A DNA stretch of 14,899 bases from contig JADLAH010000283.1 of assembly GCA_020848315.1 (NCBI GenBank), positions 1 to 14,899 of the forward strand, written 5' to 3'. Numbering within the stretch: the stretch's first letter is position 1; each line of letters starts with the position of its first letter. Shown here piece after piece: positions 14,042 through 14,899 of the stretch. The notes under the pieces were generated by a model. That model made no database searches. It was not told where the DNA came from and saw nothing but the letters and a program-made list of their open reading frames with translations. The position numbers were made by a program, and so were the translations under genes. This DNA comes from Chitinophagales bacterium. Its GTDB lineage: Bacteria; Bacteroidota; Bacteroidia; Chitinophagales; JADIYW01.

Positions 14042-14063
14042 ATTGTATAGGTCTGCAAAAGTG

Positions 14064-14071
14064 CAAATATA
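14064..14071 (-). promoter_or_regulatory. -7 promoter box of the ECF sigma gene
   Basis: Minus-strand TATATTTG matches TAnnTTTG exactly, 23 bases before the GTG at 14041 and 21 before the out-of-frame ATG at 14043. No good -33 is seen. Confidence 0.5.
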
Positions 14072-14142
14072 TTACACATTTCCCCGATTCTTTCTTTTTT
14101 CTGATTTGCGCCGGAGCACTTCGTGTATAGTACAACACGGCC

Positions 14143-14222
14143 AAGGAAAACCCTGAGTTTTCAGATGGGCGGTTTCACCTGAAGATAATGGCCGCGAATA
14201 GATGGAATTTTACATCATCAAA
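14143..14222 (+). repeat. Three-block upstream element, copy 1
   Basis: This 80-base stretch aligns without gaps to 14665-14744. Block A is AAGGAAAACCCTGAGTTTT (14143-14161), identical in both. Block B is CCTGAAGATAA (14178-14188), identical. Block C is GGAATTTTACATCATCAAA (14204-14222), 16 of 19 identical. The spacers between blocks differ in sequence but have the same length (16 and 15 bases), as expected of a protein- or polymerase-contacted control region. It lies 29 bases upstream of the ATG at 14252. Confidence 0.7.
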
Positions 14223-14251
14223 ATTATTCAACACCACAAAAAATAAACACC

Positions 14252-14662
14252 ATGAAAACAATCAGCACTATCCTCGCATTTTTTATCGCCATCGTATTAT
14301 CAGGCAACGTCGCATTCGGTCAAACCAAAACCATGACCGAAAATCAATTCCAGTTACACGTACAAAAAATAGACAGCAGCCTGGTAGGTACCTGGGAAAA
14401 AATGTGGACACCGCAACAGGCCGCGGAAATGCAGTTCTGCCAGTTTAATGAAGACGGCACCTACATTTCTTTCAAACGGGAGGACGCAGATAACTATGTG
14501 GTGACAGGAAAAGGAAAATGGGAAACAGAGAATGGTACCATCAACATCATTCACGGAGCGGAAAAAGGACCGGGTGTTTCCTACGAAAGCAATGGCAGCA
14601 TGCTCATTTTCGGACAAGGCATCTCTTATGCAAAATCCGCGCTGATGTATGTAGAAAAATAA
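14252..14662 (+). CDS. Small secreted protein, lipocalin-like
   Basis: The protein has 136 residues with a signal peptide cut after about residue 23 (AFG, then Gln-Thr-Lys). The mature part holds LVGTWEK (44-50), FNEDGTY, GKGKWETENGTI and a run of alternating strands, a layout like the lipocalin-like/DUF proteins of Bacteroidota that start with a GTW motif and have a DGTY turn. No ligand can be named. One Cys only. It is the first of two tandem paralogues: the next gene begins with the same signal-peptide style and the same KID-x-S-[LI]-VGTW segment. It has its own copy of the three-block upstream element and diverges from the ECF sigma gene, so sigma-dependent expression is plausible. Confidence 0.85.
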   Translation: MKTISTILAFFIAIVLSGNVAFGQTKTMTENQFQLHVQKIDSSLVGTWEKMWTPQQAAEMQFCQFNEDGTYISFKREDADNYVVTGKGKWETENGTINIIHGAEKGPGVSYESNGSMLIFGQGISYAKSALMYVEK

Positions 14663-14664
14663 CT

Positions 14665-14744
14665 AAGGAAAACCCTGAGTTTTTAGTATCCATGAAAGCC
14701 CTGAAGATAAAACACTTCCACAATCGGAACTTTACACTATCAAA
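14665..14744 (+). repeat. Three-block upstream element, copy 2
   Basis: This is the second copy, offset exactly 522 bases from the first: block A 14665-14683, block B 14700-14710, block C 14726-14744. It starts 2 bases after the stop of the first paralogue and lies 34 bases before the ATG of the second. Confidence 0.7.
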
Positions 14745-14778
14745 TAAAACAATTACAAACAATAAAACAACCACCACC

Positions 14779-14899
14779 ATGAAAGCAATCACCACCCTCG
14801 CAATTTTAGTAATGATGACTATCAGCAGCGCATTCGCACAAAGCAAAAAAATCGACAAAAGCATCGTAGGCACCTGGATGCACCAGGATATGATAGCCA
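14779..14899 (+). CDS. Small secreted protein, paralogue of the preceding gene (N-terminal part)
   Basis: The frame opens at the ATG at 14779 and is open to the window end (40 codons seen). The signal peptide MKAITTLAILVMMTISSAFA is followed by QSKKIDKSIVGTWMHQD, which matches the KIDSSLVGTWEK start of the preceding mature protein. The two genes also share their upstream region, so they arose by tandem duplication including the promoter. The rest of the gene is outside the window. Confidence 0.8.
   Translation, partial: MKAITTLAILVMMTISSAFAQSKKIDKSIVGTWMHQDMIA

Noticed and set aside
14147..14161. AAAAC-CCTGA-GTTTT as a small intrinsic terminator
   Set aside because: The stem is only 5 A/T-rich pairs, and the first copy is not downstream of any plus-strand gene. 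It fits better as part of the repeated upstream element.

Overview
The window looks like ordinary chromosomal DNA from a member of the Bacteroidota, probably Chitinophagales- or Sphingobacteriales-like. The evidence is a PorP/SprF-type protein next to a PKD-rich giant with a type-B gliding/type IX secretion C-terminal domain, promoter -7 boxes of the Bacteroidota form TAnnTTTG at four gene starts, and very short leaders without clear Shine-Dalgarno sites. I see no rRNA, tRNA, CRISPR, insertion sequence or phage gene. No gene-free stretch exceeds 300 bases; the longest is about 210 bases (14042-14251).

Layout. Bases 1-3695 are transcribed leftwards. They hold a secreted CAP-like protein cut by the window edge, a membrane pyrophosphatase (hppA) with an unusual cysteine-rich tail, and a two-gene unit of a small membrane protein plus a secreted heavy-metal-associated (HMA) protein that also ends in a Cys/Lys-rich tail. 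Two intrinsic terminators separate these units. Bases 3836-10068 run rightwards: a PorP/SprF-family outer-membrane protein, then 11 bases later a 1437-residue PKD adhesin-like protein, which together resemble a type IX export partner and its cargo, then an FkbM-type methyltransferase. A bidirectional terminator follows.

Bases 10135-12911 form a peroxide-defence locus: dps, ahpC and ahpD on the minus strand, with oxyR divergent from dps. OxyR keeps both redox cysteines with the E. coli spacing. The oxyR-dps gap holds dyad sequences placed like operators, and the ahpC-ahpD gap holds a heptad-repeat hairpin that pairs perfectly only in the ahpC-ahpD transcript. AhpD would supply reducing power to AhpC; no ahpF is present in the window.

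Bases 12912-14041 (minus) encode an ECF sigma factor and, overlapping by 4 bases, a four-helix membrane protein that could be its partner or regulator. Diverging from these are two tandem small secreted proteins (the second cut by the window end), each preceded by the same three-block upstream sequence at constant spacing. This resembles a small regulon signature beside a sigma factor. The best candidates for something undescribed are the paired Cys-rich tails, the heptad hairpin and the duplicated upstream blocks.
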